A DNA stretch of 59,073 nucleotides from Pseudomonas pharyngis (GTDB lineage Bacteria; Pseudomonadota; Gammaproteobacteria; Pseudomonadales; Pseudomonadaceae). A model generated the notes under the pieces. That model saw only the letters and a list, made by a program, of their open reading frames with translations. It was not told the origin of the DNA and made no database searches. A program made the translations under genes and the position numbers. Position 1 is the first letter of the stretch. Each line of letters starts with the position of its first letter. Below, piece after piece: positions 44,080 to 51,999 of this stretch. The stretch lies in the NCBI RefSeq assembly GCF_021602345.1, contig NZ_BQID01000022.1:1-59073 (forward strand), read 5' to 3'.

Positions 44080-44694
44080 TCAACGCCCGGCGTCTCTGAT
44101 TCGCAGTACGGTAGTAGTCGAGCAACTGGCGTGCCGAGCCGTTGCGCGAACGCCCAGGCCGGCGCCCAGCAGCTCCTTGACTCGTTTGTGCAACTCTTCG
44201 TCTACTGGGCGGCCCTGATACTTCCCGGCAGCTTTCGCTTTCTCTATGCCCTGCGCCTGGCGTTCTCGACGCTGCTCGTAATCCTTGCGCGCGATCGCCG
44301 CCATCATCTCCACAAGCATCGAATTGATCGCGCCGAGCATCCGGCCGGTGAACTCGTCGCCCTTGGTGTCTTGCATTCCTTGATGGCTGGTTGGCAGGTC
44401 GAGCGCGACAATGCGCAAGCCCTTAGAGTCGATCGCTGCCTTGAGCTTTTGCCAATCCTCCACAGGAAGGCGTGAGAGGCGGTCTATCGACTCCACAAGC
44501 AGGACGTCACCCTTCCGAGCATCTTTGAGCAGGCGCAGCAACTCAGGCCGATCTGCCGACGCGCCGCTGGCGTTCTCCAGGTACACGCTCGCGATCACCT
44601 TATTGTGGTCGGTGGCGAATTGCTCGAGCGATGCCCGGGCGCGGCCTGCGTCCTGCTCTTCAGTTGATGCTCGGAGGTACGCTCGGATGAACAT
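44080..44694 (-). CDS. Serine recombinase (resolvase/invertase family)
   Basis: 204 residues. The catalytic N terminus starts RAYLRASTEEQDAGRARASLEQF, where the nucleophile Ser sits in R-A-S-T instead of the usual R-V-S-T. It continues with ESIDRLSRLPVEDWQKLK and the Arg residues of the helix. A C-terminal helix-turn-helix follows (VRATARHASCSTTTVLRIRDAGR). It may act on sites within or outside the element, or be cargo. It is not needed for integration in the tRNA, for which the tyrosine integrase suffices. Confidence 0.9.
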   Translation of the reverse strand: MFIRAYLRASTEEQDAGRARASLEQFATDHNKVIASVYLENASGASADRPELLRLLKDARKGDVLLVESIDRLSRLPVEDWQKLKAAIDSKGLRIVALDLPTSHQGMQDTKGDEFTGRMLGAINSMLVEMMAAIARKDYEQRRERQAQGIEKAKAAGKYQGRPVDEELHKRVKELLGAGLGVRATARHASCSTTTVLRIRDAGR

Positions 44695-44828
44695 GATGTG
44701 CTGTCCGTATCAGTTAAGGTGTTCTACTAATACTGTTGCACTATGAGTGTCACTTATCAAGCGGGAAGGACAAATAAACCCGAATCTGCGCGTATCAGCT
44801 CAGGCATACTCAAAAGGACGGACCAGCG

Positions 44829-44850
44829 GAAAAGGCGGTGACAACCGCCC
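44829..44850 (-). terminator. kwaB terminator
   Basis: On the minus strand, GGCGGT and ACCGCC with a 4-nt loop are followed by TTTTCC. Confidence 0.75.
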
Positions 44851-44866
44851 CTTCACAGCTCAAACC

Positions 44867-45763
44867 TTAAACTCCAACCTGAATTTTTGTTTTTGAATTT
44901 GTTTTGAATCTATTTCCAGAAATTGGAGATTGGTAGATATCTTCGTCTAAGAAACGGAGGAGTTCCTTTAGCCTACGCTTGTCTTCAGGAAATGTAAGTT
45001 TGTGCTGTTCCCCAAACTCTTCTATATCTACAGTTATTCCGAAGCCCGCTGCAGCGGTTCTAATGTCGCTAGGGGTGCAGCGCTCAAGAATTCCCTCTTG
45101 ATTTATAAAGGTTACTTTTTTGCGAATCCAATTGTCTAGATTGGCATTAAGCCATTCCTCATTGAATCCGTGAAATTTTTCCGCGTTAAAGAAATTATTA
45201 ACCTCTTCCTGGGTGCTTTCGTGGTAGTAAGCATCCATGTCAAAAAGCCTTCGTACGTTGTGGAGGCTAACAAAACGCAACTCGGCTGGGTCGGTGGCAG
45301 CGCTATTCTGACTTAGAACAGCTGTAGGTTTGTTGTCTAGTGTCATGCCCACGCCGGTCAAACGACGAAATGTATTCTGATCGTAAAATAAAGAAAATCT
45401 ACCTGCGGTAATAGCTTGTCGTTTATCGAACGCCTGTAACATAACAGTCGTTTTTCCATCTATGGTCACGCCCGCGAAAAGCGCCTTTACCGTTGACAGC
45501 CCTTCCTCTGTTGGCTCCCAAATGCCTATATCTTGGGGGCTGCGTACGGCAGACAAGACCCCGTCAATGTCATCGAAGTTTCGAATGATGAGTAACTCGT
45601 CATCGAGTGGTCTGTAACGTGCGTCAAAATCAATTTCTTCCTTGTCTGTCGTGAAGAAGTTGATTTGGCGGCGAACCTCGATTTCTAAATCGTCTTGCAA
45701 AGGCGCGGTTGTTATAACGCGCAAAATTCGTGGCGTGGTTTGAAGTAGTACGAATAAATCCAT
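44867..45763 (-). CDS. kwaB: Kiwa anti-phage protein KwaB (DUF4868)
   Basis: 298 residues from the ATG at 45763 (AAGGAG 7 bp upstream); two earlier starts are possible. DUF4868-like features are the block around FDDIDGVLSAVRSPQDIGIW, the IDGKTTVMLQAFDKRQAIT strand, and a C-terminal domain with KRRLKELLRFLDEDIYQSPISGNRF. In Kiwa systems KwaB is the cytoplasmic DNA-binding partner of the membrane protein KwaA and limits phage replication. The stop of kwaA and this start are one base apart, which supports the pairing. Confidence 0.85.
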   Translation of the reverse strand: MDLFVLLQTTPRILRVITTAPLQDDLEIEVRRQINFFTTDKEEIDFDARYRPLDDELLIIRNFDDIDGVLSAVRSPQDIGIWEPTEEGLSTVKALFAGVTIDGKTTVMLQAFDKRQAITAGRFSLFYDQNTFRRLTGVGMTLDNKPTAVLSQNSAATDPAELRFVSLHNVRRLFDMDAYYHESTQEEVNNFFNAEKFHGFNEEWLNANLDNWIRKKVTFINQEGILERCTPSDIRTAAAGFGITVDIEEFGEQHKLTFPEDKRRLKELLRFLDEDIYQSPISGNRFKTNSKTKIQVGV

Positions 45764-45764
45764 T

Positions 45765-46292
45765 TCATTGCTCCTTGCTCGCATCAAGAACTGTATGAGA
45801 GGTTACATATCGCACGTGAGTTACTTCGGAGGGGACGTGTATTTTTGATCTCGTGATCAATAAGAGATTGGCGCCGTTGCTCAATTGAATTTCAAAAAAT
45901 TTGTAACCGCATAGCGCGAGTATGGGGTTTGCATAGGAGGCTTTTGAAACCCAGATGAAAACAAAAAATGTCGCTGCAAAAAAAGAAAATGTGGCGGCGT
46001 CTACGAAGTAAGATCCACCGCCAAGAATCGGGAGCATGTATGCGACGAAATATCCTGAGATTTCTTTGTCTGCTGGCTTGGTAGAACTCACTGTTATTGT
46101 GGTTCGATTAAGCCGTTTTGAGCTAGCAACTATGATCTCTAAACATATACCGCAAAGAACCAGCGAGACTGCGGCGATTAGTAGTGCTTTCAGGCAATCT
46201 TGTTGTACTTTGTAAACTAAGAAAGCCAGCGTCAATCCAATCGGCGCAATGGTGGTCGCGACAAGTGCAAATTTCATCAAAAAACCTAGCAT
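45765..46292 (-). CDS. kwaA: Kiwa anti-phage membrane protein KwaA
   Basis: 175 residues with an AAGGA site 7 bp before the ATG. Four hydrophobic helices are visible: FALVATTIAPIGLTLAFLVY, KALLIAAVSLVLCGICLEII, FVAYMLPILGGGSYFVDAA and FSFFAATFFVFIWVSK, followed by a polar end. This four-helix layout, the size and the neighbour KwaB match Kiwa. KwaA senses phage infection at the membrane. The operon lies directly beyond the tail assembly gene and has its own space of about 160 bp upstream for a promoter. Confidence 0.85.
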   Translation of the reverse strand: MLGFLMKFALVATTIAPIGLTLAFLVYKVQQDCLKALLIAAVSLVLCGICLEIIVASSKRLNRTTITVSSTKPADKEISGYFVAYMLPILGGGSYFVDAATFSFFAATFFVFIWVSKASYANPILALCGYKFFEIQLSNGANLLLITRSKIHVPSEVTHVRYVTSHTVLDASKEQ

Positions 46293-46453
46293 TCAGCGAT
46301 CCTTGAGCTGTGGGATTTCCGTGCATTTGAAAATGCGCTAAGTCGTAATGATAGATCCTTGTCACTGGTTTTATGTACAGTGTTTGTTGCCGTTCGTCCG
46401 TATTCCGTAGGTTGACGGTAGGTTTCATTTGAGAGAAGTCAAATGCTGAACTC

Positions 46454-47038
46454 CTATGTTTTGTCTTCAGCATAGATCGAGGCCGAGATAATCATCCCAC
46501 CCCACCGGCGTTCGCCGATGCAGATCGGCACCGGGTTGCCGCTCGCCGTAGTGTTCTTTGCGCTGCCGAATGCATAGGACGGAGCGTTCTCAGGGGAGCT
46601 ACTTTGCTTCAGGCCAGTAGCTTGAGGGCTCAGCATCTGGATGACTCCGCCGGCGGCAAGTGCAATCCCTGGTGCTAAGGTCGCGCCGTTCGTTACTGAA
46701 CTCATGGCTATCAGAACCACGCCAAGTACAGTTTGAAACAGACCTGCCCGCTTGCTCCCAGCGATTACCGGGACGATTCGGATTTCCTGGGCGCCACCCA
46801 TCTTCAGCTCGCGCTCGCCGATGTTCTTGCGGTTCCGGAACACTGCGAATTCGAGACCTTTCCGTTTTGCATCAGCGAGATACTTCGCGAACCCAGGGTG
46901 ATTGACGTCGATCGCTTTCACAGCTTCCCGCGTGTCGCCGGTGGAGAGTTCGTAAATGTGTTCACGCCCGAACAGCTTGCCGGCCGATCCGCTCAGCAGG
47001 ATTCGGGTTTTGGTGCCGTGGTTGGTGGCCATAGCCAT
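46454..47038 (-). CDS. Phage tail assembly protein I (lambda GpI-like)
   Basis: 194 residues. TapI-type features are an N-terminal ubiquitin-like half (TRILLSGSAGKLFGREHIYELSTGDTREAVKAIDVNHPGF), hydrophobic Gly-rich middle (LGVVLIAMSSVTNGATLAPGIALAAGGVIQML), and the family end GNPVPICIGERRWGGMIISASIYAED. In lambda the protein acts in tail-tip assembly with GpK and precedes the host-specificity protein J. Here no J-like gene follows; the Kiwa operon does. The gene seems intact. Confidence 0.88.
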   Translation of the reverse strand: MAMATNHGTKTRILLSGSAGKLFGREHIYELSTGDTREAVKAIDVNHPGFAKYLADAKRKGLEFAVFRNRKNIGERELKMGGAQEIRIVPVIAGSKRAGLFQTVLGVVLIAMSSVTNGATLAPGIALAAGGVIQMLSPQATGLKQSSSPENAPSYAFGSAKNTTASGNPVPICIGERRWGGMIISASIYAEDKT

Positions 47039-47041
47039 GAT

Positions 47042-47404
47042 TTACTCCTTGGCGCCCCGGGCGCTGTTGTGGGGTACCGAAACACCCAATCGGATGGCGA
47101 GTAGCGAGCGCGACATTTGCGCCTGGTCGACAGTCACCTGTTCGTGACGCGGGTCGTAGTTCCAGATCCGGTCATAGATCCCCTGGTAGGCCCTGGCACC
47201 GCGGAAGGTGCCGCGCAGAAGATCGGCCGACACCCTGGCTTCATCTTCGGTGAAGAATGGCCCGTCAATCGTCACCTTCTGGCCGTCGCGGACGTGCTGG
47301 ACATCCCACACCACGTAGCCGGAGTCAGGACCTTGTTTGAGTGGGTAGGACGCAAAGCAAGTTGTCTTGCACGCCTCGGCGAAGCGCTGTTGGTAGGTGG
47401 TCAA
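47042..47404 (-). CDS. Hypothetical protein of the phage-like block
   Basis: 120 residues from TTG at 47404, chosen for AGGAG 8 bp before it; the frame is open further upstream without a site. It reads TTYQQRFAEACKTTCFASYP, then DGPFFTEDEARVSADLLRGTFRGARAYQGIYDRIWN. No family is recognised. It ends 3 bp before the tail assembly gene, so it belongs to that transcript. Confidence 0.65.
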   Translation of the reverse strand: MTTYQQRFAEACKTTCFASYPLKQGPDSGYVVWDVQHVRDGQKVTIDGPFFTEDEARVSADLLRGTFRGARAYQGIYDRIWNYDPRHEQVTVDQAQMSRSLLAIRLGVSVPHNSARGAKE

Positions 47405-47456
47405 GGTCGTTGCTCCTAGTTGGCGGCCGCACTGTGACGACCGCACGCCGGACGGC

Positions 47457-48290
47457 TTACGCGGCTTCGGATTCTTCTGCTGCTGCTTTTGGTTTTCCTC
47501 GGGCCGGGATCTTGTCCAGCCAGGCGCGCAAAGCTTCGGAGCCCTCACAACCGGATCGCCATTTTTCGAATCGGCCGGCATAGCCTGCGGAGTTGGCAAT
47601 CATGCCGCTAAGTGACACGCCGACCTGCGAAGTGGTGGCGAGCACATCGTCGTAGACGGCCAGCATTTGACGGAGCGCGTCAATGTCATCTGCGCGAGAG
47701 GCGGCGATGCCCGCCCGGGAAAGGCTCGCTGCTGCTTCAGAGTTGAGGCCAGAGAGCATCGGATTTGCTCTTAGCACTGCTTCGACGATATCGGGGTGGC
47801 CACCCTGGCGCGCTTCTGACATGAGGTTGCGGCGTTCTTCCGGACTGAGGCCTCGCACAAGGGCTCTCAGTTCTTGGTCTGCGAGAAAGCCTGCGATATC
47901 GCTACTCGCGCGCGGAGTGACAGGAGAGAAGCCTTGGGTGACGGTTTCGGCCAGGGTGAGCATATCCTTCGCGACCGACTGCATTGCAGGAAGTAGGGCG
48001 TCTGTCACGCCTGCGATTTTCTCTTTGCTCAAGCGCTCGATCGCGGACGAGTTGAAATCTTTGTTTTCCCGGATTGAGACGATTTCTTCGCCGAAGTCTT
48101 TGAAGGTCTCCAGCGCCAGTGTCTGAAGCTGGCGAGCGGACTTCATCAAACCACCGGCTTGCCATACGCCTTTGGTCCCGTCCGGACGCTGGATAGAGAA
48201 GGTGTGAGACTCAATGCGGGAGTGCTCGTATTCGGAGTAGTGGAGGTTGGCCAAGCCGACCTTGAGAACTGAACGTTTGCCGATTTTCAT
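47457..48290 (-). CDS. Hypothetical protein of the phage-like block
   Basis: 277 residues, helical and charged, with an Ala/Lys/Glu-rich end (GKPKAAAEESEAA). It starts MKIGKRSVLKVGLANLHYSEYEHSRIESHTF, and the ATG overlaps the stop of the previous small gene (ATGA). I do not recognise a family. Its place suggests a structural or scaffolding phage protein. Confidence 0.65.
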   Translation of the reverse strand: MKIGKRSVLKVGLANLHYSEYEHSRIESHTFSIQRPDGTKGVWQAGGLMKSARQLQTLALETFKDFGEEIVSIRENKDFNSSAIERLSKEKIAGVTDALLPAMQSVAKDMLTLAETVTQGFSPVTPRASSDIAGFLADQELRALVRGLSPEERRNLMSEARQGGHPDIVEAVLRANPMLSGLNSEAAASLSRAGIAASRADDIDALRQMLAVYDDVLATTSQVGVSLSGMIANSAGYAGRFEKWRSGCEGSEALRAWLDKIPARGKPKAAAEESEAA

Positions 48291-48505
48291 TGCGTTACCT
48301 TTGGATTGTTTGGGATAGGGGTAGGGCGGTCGGAGGACGAAGAGACGTTGAAAATTTCGAGAAGAGAGGCTTCCCCGGTGGCGGCACCGCCGACGGCTTC
48401 GGCGCTCAACTCGTCCATCAGCTGACTGATCTGCCGAACGTCGCTGCTAAATTGCGAGTCGCCGGCGGTCTGCTTCAGGCGGGCGATTTGGTTACGGATG
48501 TTCAT
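48287..48505 (-). CDS. Small hypothetical protein
   Basis: 72 residues from ATG at 48505 (MNIRNQIARLKQTAGDSQFSSDVRQISQLMDELSAEAV). The stop overlaps the following start (ATGA), and its start lies inside the end of the upstream gene, so it is coupled on both sides. Confidence 0.65.
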   Translation of the reverse strand: MNIRNQIARLKQTAGDSQFSSDVRQISQLMDELSAEAVGGAATGEASLLEIFNVSSSSDRPTPIPNNPKVTQ

Positions 48506-48923
48506 TGCGTGCCTCCACGATCCGCTGGTATTGCTCTGCGGCGTGCTGCTCAACCGTGATCCCTTCAGGAGGCCACGTAACGATCCACGCCCCTTCCTCG
48601 GGCGCAGCGCGCATATTGAGTACGCCGACTTGGGGTGTCCGGCCGGCCCGTTCTGTCTGCCGGGTGTGGAGAATGATGGCCTTCGCCATTTGCTCACCCT
48701 GGTCGCTATCCATTTCTGCGAAGGGGAAGAAAAGCGATACGTTTTGTCCCTGAATTCGATAGTCGACCTGGTGCCCAGCGGTTTTCGGAAAGTCTTCTTC
48801 CGCTTGGGTCTCTCTGGTATTTGCTCGGATCACCGCGAGCACAATCAGCAGTACAGTTTCATCTGCGGCGCCGATCTTCTGGGCGATCCTTTGCAGTTCT
48901 GCTTTCAATGACTTGATGCTCAT
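48492..48923 (-). CDS. Hypothetical protein of the phage-like block
   Basis: 143 residues (MSIKSLKAELQRIAQKIGAADETVLLIVLAVIRANTRETQAEED). An N-terminal helix and a beta-rich end are predicted by eye. The family is unknown. It overlaps the neighbours at both ends. Confidence 0.6.
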   Translation of the reverse strand: MSIKSLKAELQRIAQKIGAADETVLLIVLAVIRANTRETQAEEDFPKTAGHQVDYRIQGQNVSLFFPFAEMDSDQGEQMAKAIILHTRQTERAGRTPQVGVLNMRAAPEEGAWIVTWPPEGITVEQHAAEQYQRIVEARNEHP

Positions 48924-49336
48924 TGCTGCATCCCCTCCATTTGCGTGCGGAGTTCTTCGACGGCTTTTTGAAGCTCAGCGACCTCGATCACCCGGGCGAC
49001 GGCGCCCAAGCCTTCGATGAGCGACTTGCCCTGGTCGGGCGCGAGTTGTCCGCCGGCAACAGCACGCATGATTGATTTGGCTGCGCTCGGCAGGTCCGTG
49101 TCGTCGAGTTCGAATTGCACCGGCTCAGAGGTCGGTTTGATTGGCGGGACAAGGCGCTCGAGGATCAATCGGCAGGCCTGCATATCGCCCTTCTTGGCAG
49201 CAGCGAGCACCTTCTTGGTAACTGCGTCAGCACCCTCGGCAAGTCGAGCGCGAATCTCCTGTGTTTGCCCGGAGCGTCCACCTGGGTTGCCTGACTGCCC
49301 GGGCTTCCATTTCCCGCTTCTGTCGCGTTCAGTCAT
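48920..49336 (-). CDS. DUF5681 protein, small-terminase-like
   Basis: 138 residues from ATG at 49336, inside the end of the preceding small gene. N-terminal MTERDRSGKWKPGQSGNPGGR is the DUF5681 signature (basic, Gly-Pro-rich). A helical part follows with VTKKVLAAAKKGDMQACRLILERLVPPIKP and coiled-coil end AELQKAVEELRTQMEGMQQ. Proteins of this type often sit beside phage terminase genes and are read as DNA-recognition components. No large terminase follows here. Confidence 0.75.
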   Translation of the reverse strand: MTERDRSGKWKPGQSGNPGGRSGQTQEIRARLAEGADAVTKKVLAAAKKGDMQACRLILERLVPPIKPTSEPVQFELDDTDLPSAAKSIMRAVAGGQLAPDQGKSLIEGLGAVARVIEVAELQKAVEELRTQMEGMQQ

Positions 49337-49509
49337 GCGGCGGGCGATTCCATGGCAATGACCGGTTTGTTTTCCGCAAGTGCGATGAGGAGGGCGGATG
49401 CTTGGATGCTTCCTTCGCTGGCAGCGTCGCGCAGGCGGCCCCACGCCGCGGCCACCTCTGAGCGAGTCGGTTTATGTTGTCGACCTCGAGCGGTCTTGGC
49501 TGTGTTCAT
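49333..49509 (-). CDS. 58-residue protein before the DUF5681 gene
   Basis: A short frame from ATG at 49509 to TGA at 49333. It reads MNTAKTARGRQHKPTRSEVAA, then AWGRLRDAASEGSIQASALLIALAENKPV. Its end overlaps the DUF5681 start by ATGA. Basic N terminus plus a helix is seen. It is the first gene of the leftward phage-like operon. Confidence 0.7.
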   Translation of the reverse strand: MNTAKTARGRQHKPTRSEVAAAWGRLRDAASEGSIQASALLIALAENKPVIAMESPAA

Positions 49510-50155
49510 GGGATGGCCTCAAGTGGATTTGAATTGGCTTCAAACCCACATTAGGCATGATCTGGTCTTATATCCAGTGTTTTTTGAGTGCACCTAAGGT
49601 GCTACACGCAACCGGATTAAACGGGACTGAAATAGTTGGTTTTGCCTGATAAGAAGGGGGGATTTTTGTTGCAATAAGTCGTAGGTAGGCAAAGTGATAC
49701 ACGGCTGAGATTTCAGCCCAGTCATTCGTCCTGCGGTGCAGGTTGGGAAATTACCGGAGAGTTGCGGGACTTCCTCAATTTGAGGAACACCCCCCACTGG
49801 GGGAAGTTGAGCGACCCAACCCCCACTGGGGGCCGAACCTGGCATTCCATTTCGGGAGGGCAGGTGTCGCGACACGTTTTGCGAATTATGAAAACGTGTC
49901 GCGTACTGATAACAGGCCTCTGAGCTCGCGAGGGAAAGGTTTACTCCGTCGGTGGAAACCTTCCCTCAATAGGCGTGATCCCCCAATGGGGAAATACCCC
50001 TGAACGGTGGGAATTTCGAAAACCAGAGAAATCCTCGGCGGCTCGTCGCCAAGGCAAAGTGGGGGAGTCTCACTTTGGTCCGGAAGGCTCAAAGGTGAGC
50101 CAGAATCACAATTAAATGGTCCTGCTCCAGCCTGCTGTCAGGTTATGTTGTCTTA
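49510..50155. other. Non-coding inverted-repeat cluster before the terminase-like operon
   Basis: No gene is seen in 646 bp. Elements in order: palindrome TTCCTCAA-T-TTGAGGAA (49771-49787); CCCCCACTGGGGG at 49791 and 49820 (29 bp apart); a related CCCCCAATGGGG at about 49980; the 12-bp palindrome GTGTCGCGACAC (49864-49875), which is part of a 13-bp inverted repeat CGCGACACGTTTT...AAAACGTGTCGCG (49868-49903); and CAAAGTG...CACTTTG near 50055. Density of dyads this high suggests a packaging site, replication origin or operator cluster. Confidence 0.6.
49868..49903. repeat. Perfect 13-bp inverted repeat
   Basis: CGCGACACGTTTT, a 10-nt spacer GCGAATTATG, then AAAACGTGTCGCG. The left arm overlaps the 12-bp palindrome GTGTCGCGACAC. 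Confidence 0.85.
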
Positions 50156-51529
50156 TTAAAATTGATAACTTACTAGGTCTTTCAGTCGAGATAAAGTTGA
50201 TAACTTTAACTTTGGGTTGGCGCTCTCATCAAAATATCCTATAGCTAGATAAACGTGCTCCGGCACTCTTGATATTTCAAATTTTTGAAAGGATTTTATT
50301 ATATCGCTAGTTGCTATGTCTTGGCTCGGAATTAGGAAGATTGTGGTTGTTGTGAAGTTTGAAGATTCACTGGTGTTAATTGCATGTTGGCAGATTTTTG
50401 ATATGACAGTTGAGTGTAATTTTTCAAGGAATCTTACATCGTATGCATGGTTTTCGCTACCGTTATTAGCTATGAAATCTATATAGCCTTGGAACGATTC
50501 CTCCAGCATTGGGTGAGTATCAAGAATCCATTTTGCGACTTCGTTATAGAGGCTGGATCTTGGGTGCGCCGGATCAAGAAGGCTAAACGAATTTTTGTTG
50601 GCAGATGATATCTCCCTAACTTCGTTTAGTGTTTGTTCAGATATGTTGGTTTTTAGATAAACCTGCGATTGTTTTAAAAAACCTTCAGGTTTGTACATTA
50701 GAAAAGTATTTAACTTGCCTACTCTGAATGCTTCGTCGACCAATTCTACTCTAGGGCCAATTGTCTTAGGGCCTTCCATGTCGATCTGCAGCCACCAATC
50801 CTCTTTACTGTCATCGGTAATAAATATTATGTTTTTTAATTCGCTGTTTGCAGTGTGGGTTAATAGTTGGTTCCATACAAAATAGTCGCCGAATTTCTTC
50901 TTGTATGTAATCCCGTTGTAAATAAATTCGTCAATTTCTTCTTTTTCCTTTGCTTCGTCCTTGTACCCCGGAGGTGTTTTGTTTTTGTACCTTTCCTCCG
51001 CTATCTTACTGGCGCTATTTACCTCTTCTTGATCAGAAAAGGCGGGGCCAACCTTTCCCTCAAAAAGATCTTCAATGCGCTCTTTTAAAGGGTCTGGTGC
51101 TGTAAGGGTTTGCTGGGCCTCTTGCAATGTTTCAAGTTCGCGAAGGAAATCATCTGCGAGCTTTTCGAAACCGCTCACCAACGGCTCAGGGTTTATAAGG
51201 GCATGCCTTTTCTTTAATCTGAGCTTTTCAATGTCTCTTGAAAGATTTAGTTTTGATGTTTCTATTACTCTTCGTATTTCGGAAAAGCGCTTACCTTGTC
51301 CTGCAATTACGGATAGTCTGTTTCTTTGGAATTCGAGTGCGACGTGGTGAGGGATCCAAATTCGATTTTCTAATTTTGATATTACGTTTAATAACTCTTC
51401 CCTAGTACTTTCTTGGTAGCGATAAAGATTGAGTAGAACATTCGTATCGAAAACGAAGGTCGCGGTTTTCCATGCCTCAGCATGGTCGACTTTGCTCGAG
51501 TGATCGTATTGAGGAAAGAGTCCCTTCAT
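50156..51529 (-). CDS. PIN-like domain protein (DUF4935/PIN_8-like)
   Basis: 457 residues from ATG at 51529 behind GGAGGG. The N-terminal block TATFVFDTNVLLNLYRYQESTREELL contains the first PIN acidic residue. RIWIPHHVALEFQRNR gives the E of the second motif, and later IIFITDDSKEDWW supplies the DDSKxDW acidic pair. This matches the PIN-like DUF4935 class, presumed metal-dependent RNases with a helical insert. A C-terminal domain of about 150 residues is not recognised. AT-rich coding compared with the core genome. It stands alone, so it is not an ordinary PIN toxin-antitoxin pair. A stress- or phage-triggered RNase is the working guess. Confidence 0.8.
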   Translation of the reverse strand: MKGLFPQYDHSSKVDHAEAWKTATFVFDTNVLLNLYRYQESTREELLNVISKLENRIWIPHHVALEFQRNRLSVIAGQGKRFSEIRRVIETSKLNLSRDIEKLRLKKRHALINPEPLVSGFEKLADDFLRELETLQEAQQTLTAPDPLKERIEDLFEGKVGPAFSDQEEVNSASKIAEERYKNKTPPGYKDEAKEKEEIDEFIYNGITYKKKFGDYFVWNQLLTHTANSELKNIIFITDDSKEDWWLQIDMEGPKTIGPRVELVDEAFRVGKLNTFLMYKPEGFLKQSQVYLKTNISEQTLNEVREISSANKNSFSLLDPAHPRSSLYNEVAKWILDTHPMLEESFQGYIDFIANNGSENHAYDVRFLEKLHSTVISKICQHAINTSESSNFTTTTIFLIPSQDIATSDIIKSFQKFEISRVPEHVYLAIGYFDESANPKLKLSTLSRLKDLVSYQF

Positions 51530-51649
51530 GTGCCCTCCAGGCGCTTGACACCCAGGCAAGTGGGTGGCCATTGAAATGGCATCATCTTGCAGGCTTTTCT
51601 TACGATTGTCTAAAGCCTCCGCTGCAATGATTCCTTTTCGGTTCGACGA

Positions 51650-51838
51650 TCAGCCAGAAACAGTAAGCTCTGACATTTCGCTCCTGATGAAGTCTAGGTT
51701 CTCGTCCAGTGAGGAAATTGCCCCGCGCGCATTCTCAGCTACGTCGGCCGAGCCGCGTTGTTCCACCCAATTGAAAAGCTCCTCTACGGCAGGGCCAAGC
51801 GCGATCGGCATGTTGATAATTTCATCCTTCCTATACAT
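51650..51838 (-). CDS. Possible small protein
   Basis: 62 residues (MYRKDEIINMPIALGPAVEELFNWVEQRGSADVAENARGAISSLDENLDFIRSEMSELT). The sequence looks protein-like and acidic with two predicted helices, but no good ribosome binding site precedes the ATG. It lies 120 bp upstream of the PIN gene on the same strand, so a small partner or antitoxin is possible. Confidence 0.45.
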   Translation of the reverse strand: MYRKDEIINMPIALGPAVEELFNWVEQRGSADVAENARGAISSLDENLDFIRSEMSELTVSG

Positions 51839-51944
51839 CGATAGGGGAATAGGCGCACTCTGATACGCTAGGTTGTAAATTTCTGGCAGATAGCTGAAGG
51901 GAATATCGCGAGGAGGGCAGGATGTTGTCGCGTGTAATTGCTCT

Positions 51945-51979
51945 AAAAAACACCATCTGCTGCGCAGCTTGGTGTTTTA
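51945..51979 (-). terminator. Terminator of the TPR-HEPN operon
   Basis: On the minus strand, AAAACACCA and TGGTGTTTT arms enclose the palindrome GCTGCGCAGC and lead into a TTTTTT run. Confidence 0.85.
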
Positions 51980-51999
51980 GAGTCTAGCTGAGAAAGGAG

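Noticed and set aside
44080-44694. Serine recombinase as the integrase of the element
   Set aside because: The att repeats lie in a tRNA 3' half, the usual target of the tyrosine integrase found beside attR.
46123-46473. 116-codon minus-strand frame over the start of kwaA
   Set aside because: kwaA has the better start and membrane helices; this frame is an out-of-phase shadow.
49791-49991. CRISPR-like short repeats (CCCCCACTGGGGG)
   Set aside because: Only two exact copies and one variant, palindromic, with no regular spacers and no cas genes.
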